From the NCBI GenBank assembly GCA_014084085.1, contig NPFB01000001.1, positions 146,067 through 210,066 on the forward strand: 64,000 nucleotides of DNA, read 5' to 3'. Both the position numbers and the translations under genes were made by a program. Shown piece after piece: positions 18,801 through 27,904 of the stretch (its first letter is position 1; each line of letters begins with the position of its first letter). The notes under the pieces were generated by a model, which had not been told where the DNA came from, did not search any database, and saw only the letters and a list, made by a program, of their open reading frames with translations. Origin of the DNA: Hondaea fermentalgiana. Its lineage: Eukaryota; Sar; Bigyra; Thraustochytrida; Thraustochytriidae.

Positions 18801-21011
18801 ACGGTGGGTGCGCAGAAGGTAAGTTTATCCTCTCTTATCTTTCTTTTTATCCTGCATGTTGCAGAGAGCACTCCGTCGGTCTCGCCTCCTCGCCGGCGTC
18901 CGTCCGCGGAGGAGCAGCAGCAGCGGCGGCGGCAAACCGCAGCCGAAGCTGCGCAGCGTGCGTCGCCGCCCGGACTGCCAGGGCGAGACGGCAGCCCAGC
19001 GAGCGGGCGAGCGGGCGAGCGAGGGAGCGAGGGAAGAAAGAGGAGAAGGGCGAGACGGACGCGGCTCCGACCCGAGGTGCCGCAGGAAGAAGACGGGAGC
19101 TCTCCCCCCACAGTCCCCACGGTGGGATTGAGGATCAGCGCGACTCGCATGCGAGCTGGGCCGCCGTTGACGCCACGACTGCCGCTGCAGCAAGTTTTCT
19201 ATCTATCTCGATCTGTGTTGGCCTTCGATACTTTGTGGATGGATGCTGCTGCTGCGAGACCTGGAGATACGCGTCATTGGCGCGCGAGCTCCCGCGGTTC
19301 CGCTGCTGCAGTCGCGAGCGTCCTCGCCCTGCGCCTCTTCGGCAGTTGCTCGGCGTCTCCCATCACAATTCCTGCTTCAGAAATCCCCATGCTTCGTTGC
19401 CTCGCTTCCCGCCCGCACACTCTCGCCGTTGCTTGTTGCTTGCGTGCTTGCCTCTGCTTGTTGCTATTGCTGTCGCTGTTGCCAAGCTGTTTGTCATCGC
19501 ATCGCAGCTGGCCTTGAGCTCGCGATTCAGCCCCCGCCGCGCCCCAGCGTCGCGGAGCCGCCGCCGCCGGCAGCTGCAGCGAGCCTGGCGTGAGGCCCTG
19601 GCCGCCGCCACGTCGCGCCGCGCCGAGCCTGGCGTGCGGGGCGCCAGGCCTGGCACGTCGGGACCGCGCGCTTTGTAGTTGAGTCGGGTGCCGCCGGGGA
19701 AGGCGCACTTGCAGAGAATGGAGAGGTCGCTGGCCGGATCAAGCGGCAGCGGTGGCGGGGCGCGGCGACTGCGAGAAATAATCCCCCACATCGCATGCTG
19801 CTTCGCGGAGGCAGACGTTGCGGGCTGTGGGAGGTGGATCGGGCCCCCTGCAAGCCCAGCTAACAATGTAAGTCTAGTTGTCTGGGTGCTGGCATTATCG
19901 CTTCTGGCCGAGCACGAGCTCGAGGTGGAGCGCAAGGGAACGCAGCCGAGCACGAAGGACTACACCGCCGCGGTTTCCTTCTCGGCGGAAGGGGGGGGGG
20001 GTGGTCTCGGCGCGGCGAGGGGTGTCTTGAATGGTGTCAAGGAGGCGATCGCGGTGCGAGAGCGAGTATCGTGAGAGCGGCGCGGCGCTGAGCTGGGCTG
20101 CCCGGCGGTGTCCAGCAAATAGAAGCTGCCAGCTTTGCCCCGTGCCATGCACACCCCCAGCACGTGGTGCGCACGGGCCGTGTCCCTGCTTGTCACCCTC
20201 TGCGAGCCCGCACGAGCCCCCACACTGCTCCTGCAGACGAGGTGCAGCTCTTCGTGGCTACCGCCGTGCGTCCGGTCGGGCCAGTCTCGGCACACTCCGC
20301 TCCACCCTTTAAGCTCCGCCGCGGCCGCGGCTGGCAGCTGCGACCGGCTGGCTGGCTGGCTGGCTTGGCGGCCCCGGCAGCGGCCTTACTCTGCCCGAGC
20401 GCTTCTCCTTTGCGAAGAGCTCGCCTTGCCTCATTCGTACCTCAAGAACGCGCAGCCTCTCTTTCAGTTCTCCCATATCAGACGCTTGTTTCCCGCAGCC
20501 TACCATGATCTTGGGGAAATGTGGGTAGGGGCGTCGGGGGACCGGCGTCGACATCCCGCAGTGGGAAGTGCACGGTCGCGACCAGAGTAGGAGTGGCGAA
20601 AAATATTATGAAATAGGATCGACGCCCGCCCGGTGTCGCCGTCGATCGATCGAGCGAGCGGGCGCAAGGCCTCCGGGCGCCGAACGCGTGGGCGGACGGG
20701 ATGCAGCGAGGACCCGGGGAAGCGCTGCGAAGGCTGCCTGCCGGCCGGCCATCTGGCTGTTTGCCTGCCCGCCTGCCTGTGACGGCGAGGAGCTGAACGA
20801 GCAAAGCCCGAGTTGGTTAGTTCGCGTCTTCTTGCTTCCTGCTAGTACCAGCTGCTAGCCCAAAGGAGAAAAGCGAAAAGCGCGCACGCGAGCGGAGCGA
20901 CCGACAGCGACAAACACGCAACGCGCCGAGAGCGAACGAGCGAGCGAGCTGCAGCTAGTTAGCGAGCGAGCGAACCGACGCAGCGCGCGACACCGAGCGA
21001 GCGAGGCAGAG
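15360..21011. other. 5.6-kb gene-free, microsatellite-rich region
   Basis: No protein-like gene is visible. The long frames here (for example 18279-19517 and 18377-19678, plus strand) are Arg/Ser/Pro/Ala-rich and overlap each other, as expected from GC-rich simple sequence. The region is filled with short tandem arrays: CCTG near 15786-15815, CAGAG near 16018-16050, GGCACGCT near 17472-17502, GCTCT near 18378-18403, CTCCCTCG near 18595-18628, CGTGGCGT near 18668-18690, CTGG near 20342-20370, and poly-G near 19988-20000. A well-formed but very short intron-like element lies at 18819-18864, and a second gtaagt lies near 19868. It may be a long promoter or spliced 5' leader for the gene at 21012, or a noncoding transcript. 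Nothing here decides between them. Confidence 0.5.
18819..18864 (+). other. Intron-like element in the gene-free region
   Basis: A perfect donor context (aag followed by gtaagt) is followed by a pyrimidine-rich, GC-poor stretch that ends in ttgcag. At 46 bp it is shorter than the other introns deduced in this window (68-201 bp). The local change from GC-rich to T-rich composition supports real splicing on the plus strand. No coding exon can be assigned to either side. Confidence 0.35.
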
Positions 21012-21349
21012 ATGCTCGTGAAGCAGCCGCGGCAGGACCCCGGCGCGGCCATGGCCATGCAGGGACACCTGGCCAGGGACCAGGGCGCCGCGACCCGCGA
21101 GTACCTCGCGCAGATGCACCAGATGCAGATGCAGCAGCAGCAGCAGCAGCAGCAGCAGCCGGCGGCCGCGGCGGCAGCGGCGGCCTCATCGGCGGTCGCA
21201 GCAGGCCTCGCGCAGGGCGCCAACGCGCAGAGCGACGCCGAAATGAGGGCTCTTGTCGCAGCGTACCAGCAGCAATACGCATCCGCATCGCCAGAGGTAC
21301 AGCGAGCAATGCACCAGCTCGCCGCAGCACAGCAAAAGGAGCGACTCGC

Positions 21350-21381
<32 letters not shown>

Positions 21382-22691
21382 ATGCCATGCCCACGGCGGC
21401 AACCTATGGAGCGGCAAAACCTTCTGCCGCCACTTTCCAGACACAGCAACAGCAGCACCAACGTTCCAAGGAAGAATATGACGCCGACCTCGAAGCACGC
21501 ATGCTACGACAGCAGCACCTCGCGTATCAACGCCAACTCATGCGCACGCAGCAACATCCCCAGCAAACCCAGCAGACGTACGTGGGATCCTCCAGACCAG
21601 GGAGCAACGCCACGAGCCCCGCAGCATCCAACAATGCGAGCCCCACTGCCGCGGCGTCCGCGACGTCCGACAAGGAGCGCCAGGTCCTCATGATGGCCCG
21701 CGCACTCACCCAGGCTCTCGAGCAACAAGATGCCAGCGCTTCGCACGCCCCCATGTCCCCTGCAACCGCCGCAGCGTACGCCAACCTCGTGGCCCCCCAT
21801 ATGACCTCCATCGGATCGGAAGCCGAGATCAAGGCCGCCTTTCAGGCTCCTGCGCTGCATCACTCCTTTCCTGTCAACGCCGCTTCACCCAGTGCAATGT
21901 CGCTGCGCGACCTCAGTCTGCCACAGCTCCTCAACCTGCTCCCGCAATCGATGATGCCCGGCGCTTCGCAAAACTCCTCGGCGCCGGCGCTCCAGCCACC
22001 GCTGCCTCCAGCCGCCACCGCTGCTTCGATGGTGCACCGCCGTCACAGCAGTGGCGCCAGCAGCAGCACGAGCACTTGCAGCGACGATCATAGCGGGTCC
22101 ACCGGAAGGGTCGATGCTTACTGCAAGAAGAGAGCCGCGGCTCTCGCCGATCTCGCAAAGTACGAGGTCGCGCGTAAGCTTGCAAGGACCATCAAAGAAG
22201 AACAAGTCTACTCGAACGCCCTGGGCCCCAACGCCCCCATGGGCTCGGGCCAGCACGCGCTCTCGCGTGGCAAGCCCCGCGGCAAGCTGTGCAACTTTAT
22301 TCGCTGCGACAAACTCGCGCGTGGCCGCGGCTACTGCAAGAGGCATGGAGGCGGACGCCGTTGCGAGTCGGAGAACTGTCTGCGCAGCGCCAGATCGGGG
22401 TCCAAGTTTTGCACGAGCCATGGCGGCGGGCGTCGCTGCCAGACCCCGGGATGCACAAAGGGCGCCGAGGGCGCCACCTACCATTGCGTCGCTCATGGGG
22501 GAGGCAAGCGCTGCCAACACGAGGGCTGCACCAAAAAAGACCAGGGCAGCGGCTACTGCAAATCCCATGGAGGCGGAAAGCGCTGCGCCATCCCGGCTTG
22601 CATGCGCAGCGTCAAGACCGGCACCGACCTGTGCTCGCAACACTGGATGCTCCGTGAGGACAACGGCATTGTTTCCGGATTCTCCACATGA
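21012..22691 (+). CDS. PolyQ protein with five WRKY19-like zinc-finger modules
   Basis: This is a single exon of 559 residues from the ATG at 21012. The N-terminal half is Gln/Ala/Ser-rich, with two CAG-encoded polyQ tracts (near 21130-21159 and 21351-21380), typical of a disordered activation-type region. A helical segment follows at about 370-400. Residues about 427-548 hold five tandem modules of about 25 residues. Each carries C-x4-C, then C-x-H, separated by the linker HGGG(R/K)RC. This matches the WRKY19-like zinc-finger repeat that is common in oomycetes and other stramenopiles. Such proteins are called putative transcription factors, but direct DNA binding by this repeat is not well established. 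It converges on the kinesin gene downstream. Confidence 0.8.
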
Positions 22692-23172
22692 TTCAAATCC
22701 CTTTGCCCTTGCAATTCTTTTGCTCGCTTGCTTGCCCATATACGCCGGCAGGGTGCTGGCTGCGCGCGCGATTTCTGAACATTTAGCCTTGACATGCATG
22801 ATCATTGAACGAAAAAGTGTTTTTTTTTTTTTGATTCGACCGAAATCAGTAGTTCACCTCTTTTGACCAGCCAAGGGCTTGACTTCTTCTTCTACGAGAT
22901 TGCGTGCATAATCTTTGAACGTAGCAAAAGATGAATGTGCTGGGAATTGGTCAATCCGAGAAGATGAGGAAGAGACAATAGCTGCAAGTACACCACTCTA
23001 TGATGTGCATTGGGTCAAACCAAGCATTTGCGTCATGTGCAATGGACGTCTTCAATTTTATTCTTCAAAGCTATCTGATTTCATGGACCCGCAACAAATA
23101 CATCGCCGCTCGACGATTGAGAAAATGTGATAAAATTTATGTTTCAACGAATGCAGCAAAAAGGGCATTGGC
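22692..23172. other. Convergent intergenic region
   Basis: This is the 3' flank of both the zinc-finger gene and the kinesin gene. It is lower in GC than its surroundings and holds a poly-T run near 22820-22832. I see no gene. Confidence 0.6.
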
Positions 23173-25557
23173 TCAAAAACGCAGAATAGACGCGGTTGCA
23201 GAGCCCACCCTCGAGGAGGAGGACCCTCCTCCGGCCGCAGACCCTCTTCGGCCGAGTCCCACCCCTGTTGAAGCCGCAGATGACGAACGTTTCCAACGAC
23301 GCGCAGGATCTGACGAACCATTGGTGCGCGCGCTGTAACGATCAGTCGCACTGCCATCCTCGTCGGCGTATTCATTATTGTTGTTATTGTTGTTGTTGTT
23401 GTTGCTTGAGCTGGTCATTATCATGCTGGCGCTCCCACTCCTATGACTCGCCCGGCTCGTACTGCTGTTGTTGCTGCGAGGCACAACTGGCACCTCTGGC
23501 GCTACACGAGAAGGGTGTCGCTTCGGTTTCGTCAAAGACGATATGTGCCGAGCCTGCCGCGAAGCACGCGACTCGTGACGACCCTCGCTCTCCAACCTAC
23601 GCGAAGAATGCAAGGAAGGCGACTGCGATCCTGTCTCGGGTTCCTGTGCCCGACGCTTTCGCTCCTCGAGCGACTCCACGCGGCTCGTCAGCGTCTCCAT
23701 GAGCTGCAAACCGCGCTCTTGAAACTCGCGACCCTTGTCCAGCTCCGCGCGCATGCTCGCATTCTCAGCGGCAAGACGAACGCGCTCTGCTTCGACAGCT
23801 TCCATCTCGGCCCGAGCTGCATCGCTACGTTCCTGGGACGCCTTGAGATCCTCGAAAAGCTCAGCAATGCGATCTTCCTTTGACTGCTCCACCTCGGCAA
23901 GCTGGGCTTGCTTTTCACGCAGCAAGGCACATGTGCGCAAGTGCTCCTCGCGCTCGTCTTTGAGCTCGTACTCGATGCGATGCCATTCCTCCTGGGCGCT
24001 GGAAGCGCGTTGCTTTTCCGCCGAAATCTTGGACTCGAACTCGTTGCGTAGGGCATCCACAGCACGCGCGTGCTCAGCCTGCAAAAGGCCCACTTGATCC
24101 GCTACGTCAGCAGACACCGACAGGGAGCTCAGTTGCATGGACGCCATGCTACGCTCCTGCTCCGCCTTGTCCGCCTGCTGTCGCGCGTCATTGAGCTCGA
24201 TACGGACCTTGCTCAACGCAATCTCCAACTCGTGGATGCGGTCGTCCTTGTGGTCCAGACTCGCCTGCACACTGCTGTACAACGCTTGAAAGTCAACCTG
24301 CTCATTTATCGTCACACGCGTCTGCACGGCCATTGCGCGTTGCCCAAACGTCAAAGTCGATTTGGTCTCACTTGCAAATGACTCGTGCGGTGCCACATTC
24401 AGAACCAGGGCCGTCATCGAGTTGCCACCGAGTGAGTCTTTCAAAAGACGCGTCAACTTGGCGTCCCGGTACGGGATGTGCTGTTTGCGCTGCGCCAAAG
24501 CGGAAATGCAATTACCCAGCGCGGACAAGCTCAGATTAATCGCCTTTGATTCCATGAAGCGCGTGCCGTGGTGGCTGTGATTTTCCCCGAGCGCCTTTTT
24601 CACCCGCTCACTGCCTGCAAGATCGACCAAGATCAGCTTGCCAAATTTGACCTTGGACTTCTTCCCACCCGCCTGCGCGCTCTCTGCGCACTTGCGCTTG
24701 GTAATATTCAAAATAATGCACGCATGCGATCGACTGCTTGCTGCATTCATGTTCGTCGCAGCGCGGACCCGGTGTTCATCGCCCTCCTGAATCATCGCCA
24801 TGGCTTCCTCGGCAGACTCAACCGCTGCGCACTTGACGCCTTCGATAAAGATGCCTCGTTTTGTATCTTCGCGAATAAGAAGGCTCTTGTGGCCGCCTGG
24901 ACCCGTGCTTGTTGGTGCTCCACCCACGCTCGCGCCGACGCCGTCGCTCGAACCATCCTCGGGGCCGTTGGGACTCAACAGGTCGGTCAGCAACTCGCAA
25001 TAAAGCTGCACGTAAGATAGCGTCACCGAATACTCAAAGGCCTCGTCCTCGTTGATTTCCTTGAAAATGTGTACGAGCGCTCGTGGCACAATGCCAGCTT
25101 CTTTTGATGATTTCCCACCAAACATGCTAAACGTTTTCCCGCTCCCTGTCTGCCCGTACGCGAACACGGTGCCGTTGTATCCTTGTAGCACGCTTGAAAC
25201 AATCGGGGCAGCAACTCGCTCGTACACAGTTTCTTGCGATGTTTGCGCCCCAAGAAAGGAATCAAACTGGAATGTCTCGTTGCGCAGCGCGACAACGTCG
25301 GGAGGCGGGTCTTCGCCATCCTTGGGCGTGGCTGCTCGCTTCGCAGAGAGCTTGCGCACGACAGAGTCTGCGCCACCGATCTCCTCTTCAGGCCCCAGGA
25401 ACGGTCGTAGTCTGCAGTGCACTTTGACTCGCTCTAGACTCGGCTTTCCGCTCGCTCTCATCTTGCGCGTGGTCGGCGTGCCAGCGCTCGAGCTTGTCGC
25501 GCTCAAGTCGCCAAAGCTGCCGCACGTCGCGCTTCGCGCAGTCGGAGTCGAGACCAT
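23173..25557 (-). CDS. Kinesin with N-terminal motor, ARK/ungrouped type
   Basis: The frame extends to a TTG at 25569. The first ATG is at 25557, giving 794 residues. The motor spans about 43-410. All nucleotide motifs are present: the P-loop GQTGSGKT (135-142), switch I NMNAASSRSH, and switch II LVDLAGSER. It should therefore be an active ATP-driven microtubule motor. The segment after the motor (TFGQRAMAVQTRVTINEQVDF) matches the region that follows the motor in plant ARK (armadillo-repeat) kinesins. A coiled coil runs to about 650, consistent with a dimer. The C-terminal 150 residues are Ser/Arg/Asn-rich with a poly-Asn run, and no armadillo repeats are visible. Subfamily placement needs a tree. 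Confidence 0.88.
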   Translation of the reverse strand: MVSTPTARSATCGSFGDLSATSSSAGTPTTRKMRASGKPSLERVKVHCRLRPFLGPEEEIGGADSVVRKLSAKRAATPKDGEDPPPDVVALRNETFQFDSFLGAQTSQETVYERVAAPIVSSVLQGYNGTVFAYGQTGSGKTFSMFGGKSSKEAGIVPRALVHIFKEINEDEAFEYSVTLSYVQLYCELLTDLLSPNGPEDGSSDGVGASVGGAPTSTGPGGHKSLLIREDTKRGIFIEGVKCAAVESAEEAMAMIQEGDEHRVRAATNMNAASSRSHACIILNITKRKCAESAQAGGKKSKVKFGKLILVDLAGSERVKKALGENHSHHGTRFMESKAINLSLSALGNCISALAQRKQHIPYRDAKLTRLLKDSLGGNSMTALVLNVAPHESFASETKSTLTFGQRAMAVQTRVTINEQVDFQALYSSVQASLDHKDDRIHELEIALSKVRIELNDARQQADKAEQERSMASMQLSSLSVSADVADQVGLLQAEHARAVDALRNEFESKISAEKQRASSAQEEWHRIEYELKDEREEHLRTCALLREKQAQLAEVEQSKEDRIAELFEDLKASQERSDAARAEMEAVEAERVRLAAENASMRAELDKGREFQERGLQLMETLTSRVESLEERKRRAQEPETGSQSPSLHSSRRLESEGRHESRASRQARHISSLTKPKRHPSRVAPEVPVVPRSNNSSTSRASHRSGSASMIMTSSSNNNNNNNNNNEYADEDGSATDRYSARTNGSSDPARRWKRSSSAASTGVGLGRRGSAAGGGSSSSRVGSATASILRF

Positions 25558-26990
25558 CTCGCGCGACAACCTCGTGATCTCGCTTCTGCACTCACGCTTC
25601 TCGACTCAACGCTGGCTACCGTTCGCATTGAGAGCGGTCGCTCTCAAACAGGTCACCACTTGGGTCCGCTGAGAGAGAGGAGTTCGAGACACGACGGTCG
25701 ACGACGAACCCAACGGATACATTTGCCATAATACAGCAAGTGAGAGAATGATCCCTTTCGCTTTTGATTGACGGCTCTGCTCTGCCGCTGATGCGGGCAT
25801 GGCTGGCTGTATTGGGACCCGATTCTTAGTTATCACATGCAGAGCTTCTCTGCTGAGAAGTGGAGTGCATCGCATGTCACGAGGAAACTGAAATTCTGGC
25901 CATGACTCACAACACGATATTCTTTTGAGGTTCGAGGAGCAATTCATGCAGCAGTCGGCAATTCTCTCGGTCCGAACATGACATTTTGCAAGCAGAATAC
26001 TTTATCCAAGCGCCTGTTCACCTTCGCGCCTTCAGAAACTCGTCTCTTGGGCTTTGCCGCCATATACCCGTCCAGGTTCTCAGCGACAGACAGTGTCTCT
26101 TGCGTCTTTATCGTTTATCTTTGGTTTTCCAAAGCGGTCTCCAGTTCGCTGCTCGCTCCATTCTGTTCTCGCGAATTCTGTATGTCGTGAAGCATCGCAA
26201 TGTTTCAGGTGGATGCCGAATTCGCCCCCTTGAGAAAAGGGCACTTTTCTCTTGTCGCGTTTGAGAAAGAGGAGAAAGCAGATCATTGGGAAGTACGTGG
26301 AAACGATCGATTTCACCTCTTGAACAAATTTTTGACACACCTCAGGTCTATGACTTGTTTGTCACTTATTTTTCGTGAATGAGAGTCTCTCAATTTCTCC
26401 CGCTGAGCTCCGAGCGCCGGATCAGTGGAGCGTGCTCTTCGCGTCACCAGGCCGACATCAAACGTCGTCGTACTTCATGGATGGCAAACCTCAGTTCTGG
26501 CGAACTCAATCAAACGGGACTCTTCTGCACCTGGGACTTTGAACGGTTGCCGGTCGACCCGGTTTCGTAGAAATTACGTCTCCGCCGCCGCGGCCTGGAT
26601 CTCATACCCTTCCAAAAACTCAATCTGCATAACGACGACCAGAAACCCCCAAGGTCCTCGCAGCCGACAAACCTCTCCGCGTTTCCGCTCTCGCCAGCGC
26701 TCCGCGCCCGCCCCAGGATCCCCCTCCACGGAAGTCACGGCGAGGGACGAAGACACGCGTCCCTCCCTCCCTCCCTCCTCCGCGGCGCCAGCCACACCGC
26801 GCCCGCGCCGGCACAGAGACTTCCCCGCCATTCCCGACTGCGCGCGCGCCTATAACCCACTTGCGGCCGCGCATAGCCGACTTGCCCGCCGCGCTGCCGC
26901 CCTGTCGCGCGAGACACGCGAGGCGCGCGATGGCGCCGCGGCAGACCGCTTCCCGCCGCGCGAGGCGCCGGCGCGCGCGCGCGAGGGAGC
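25558..26990. promoter_or_regulatory. Divergent intergenic region between kinesin and the cytochrome b5-domain gene
   Basis: This stretch of about 1.4 kb separates two divergently transcribed genes. The kinesin-side kilobase is close to even in base composition. The last 350 bases before 26991 are strongly GC-rich. Small frames on both strands lack recognisable domains. No clear TATA box or repeat stands out. Confidence 0.45.
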
Positions 26991-27527
26991 ATGGTGCACG
27001 CGCTGTCCGGGACCGCGCGCCACGGGTCCTCGCTGGGCATGCGCGGGCGCTTCGAGTCCGTGGGCAACCCGCAGGACACCGAGTACAAGATCGTCGCGGA
27101 GCGCGAGGCGGCCGTCGTCGCGCGCACTACGCCCCAGCCGGCTGGGCCGGAGACGCCAGGGGACCGCGCCGCCTGCGAGCTGTGCCAGCAGCACGGCACG
27201 CGACGCGTGTCGGGGAGCCGCGGCGTAGCCCCGGACCTCTTCGTGACCATGTGCGAGGTGCGCATCCACGACTCCAAGGAGGACTGCTGGATCATCGCCA
27301 AGGGCCGCGTCTTCGACGTCACAAACTACATTGAGGACCATCCTGGCGGCCAGCGCTCGCTTGTGCGAAGGGCTGGAGGCGCCCAGGACTGTGAGGAGGA
27401 CTTGAATTTCCATTCTCGCCACGGACGCTCCGTGTGGGAGCGTCTCTGCATCGGTCAAATCATTCCCTGCGAGACGCCCCCGGGCGAGCTCCATGGCGCT
27501 GGTGGTGAGGTCTGCGTCATTCTCTGA
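26991..27527 (+). CDS. Cytochrome b5-domain haem protein with C-terminal CaaX box
   Basis: This is a single exon of 178 residues from the ATG at 26991. Residues about 84-160 form a cytochrome b5-like domain: CWIIAKGRVFDVTNYIEDHP, then GG, then a second segment DLNFHSRHGRSVW. His117 of HPGG is one axial haem ligand. His141 or His144 can be the other. The roughly 80-residue N-terminal extension is poorly conserved in appearance and holds a CELC pair. The protein ends CVIL. This fits a CaaX prenylation signal, and Leu in the last place favours geranylgeranyl transfer. Membrane attachment by a lipid, rather than the usual tail helix, is therefore inferred. The redox partner is unknown. It converges on the LRR-Roco gene. 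Confidence 0.82.
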   Translation: MVHALSGTARHGSSLGMRGRFESVGNPQDTEYKIVAEREAAVVARTTPQPAGPETPGDRAACELCQQHGTRRVSGSRGVAPDLFVTMCEVRIHDSKEDCWIIAKGRVFDVTNYIEDHPGGQRSLVRRAGGAQDCEEDLNFHSRHGRSVWERLCIGQIIPCETPPGELHGAGGEVCVIL

Positions 27528-27904
27528 AAACAACCTGCCAGCTGCAACCTCGGCGAAGACCTCGACACGCGTTCGGGTGGCATTCGCAGTGCCTGTGTTC
27601 ACTATAAATGGAAAAGGAAGAAAAGTATGAAAAGAATAAACGTCACTTTTGCGCTAAAAACACGTAATGACTTCGATGGCGACGAACCGAAGGAAAAGAT
27701 GCGTCGCTCTTCTCCGGGAGTAGGGGTTCTTTCTTATTGTCAGCTAGAAGACGCCCTTTTAATGTTTCTCATGTCAATCAAAGTCAAGTCAAGTCAAGTT
27801 AAATTACACTGTCACTGGTCTGTCAAGTCAAGGATTTATGAATTCTAAAGTGCATTTTCATGATTGTACCGGTCGCTCCTACACAAACTACGCTTGAAAA
27901 TATC
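27528..27904. other. Convergent intergenic region with a TCAAG repeat
   Basis: This is the shared 3' flank of the cytochrome b5-domain gene and the LRR-Roco gene. A short pentanucleotide repeat (tcaagtcaagtcaag) lies near 27780-27800 and recurs once near 27825. There is no gene. Confidence 0.6.

Noticed and set aside
18279..19678. Two overlapping plus-strand frames of 412 and 433 residues
   Set aside because: Both are Arg/Ser/Pro/Ala-rich translations of GC-rich tandem repeats in different frames, with no domain and an intron-like element inside.
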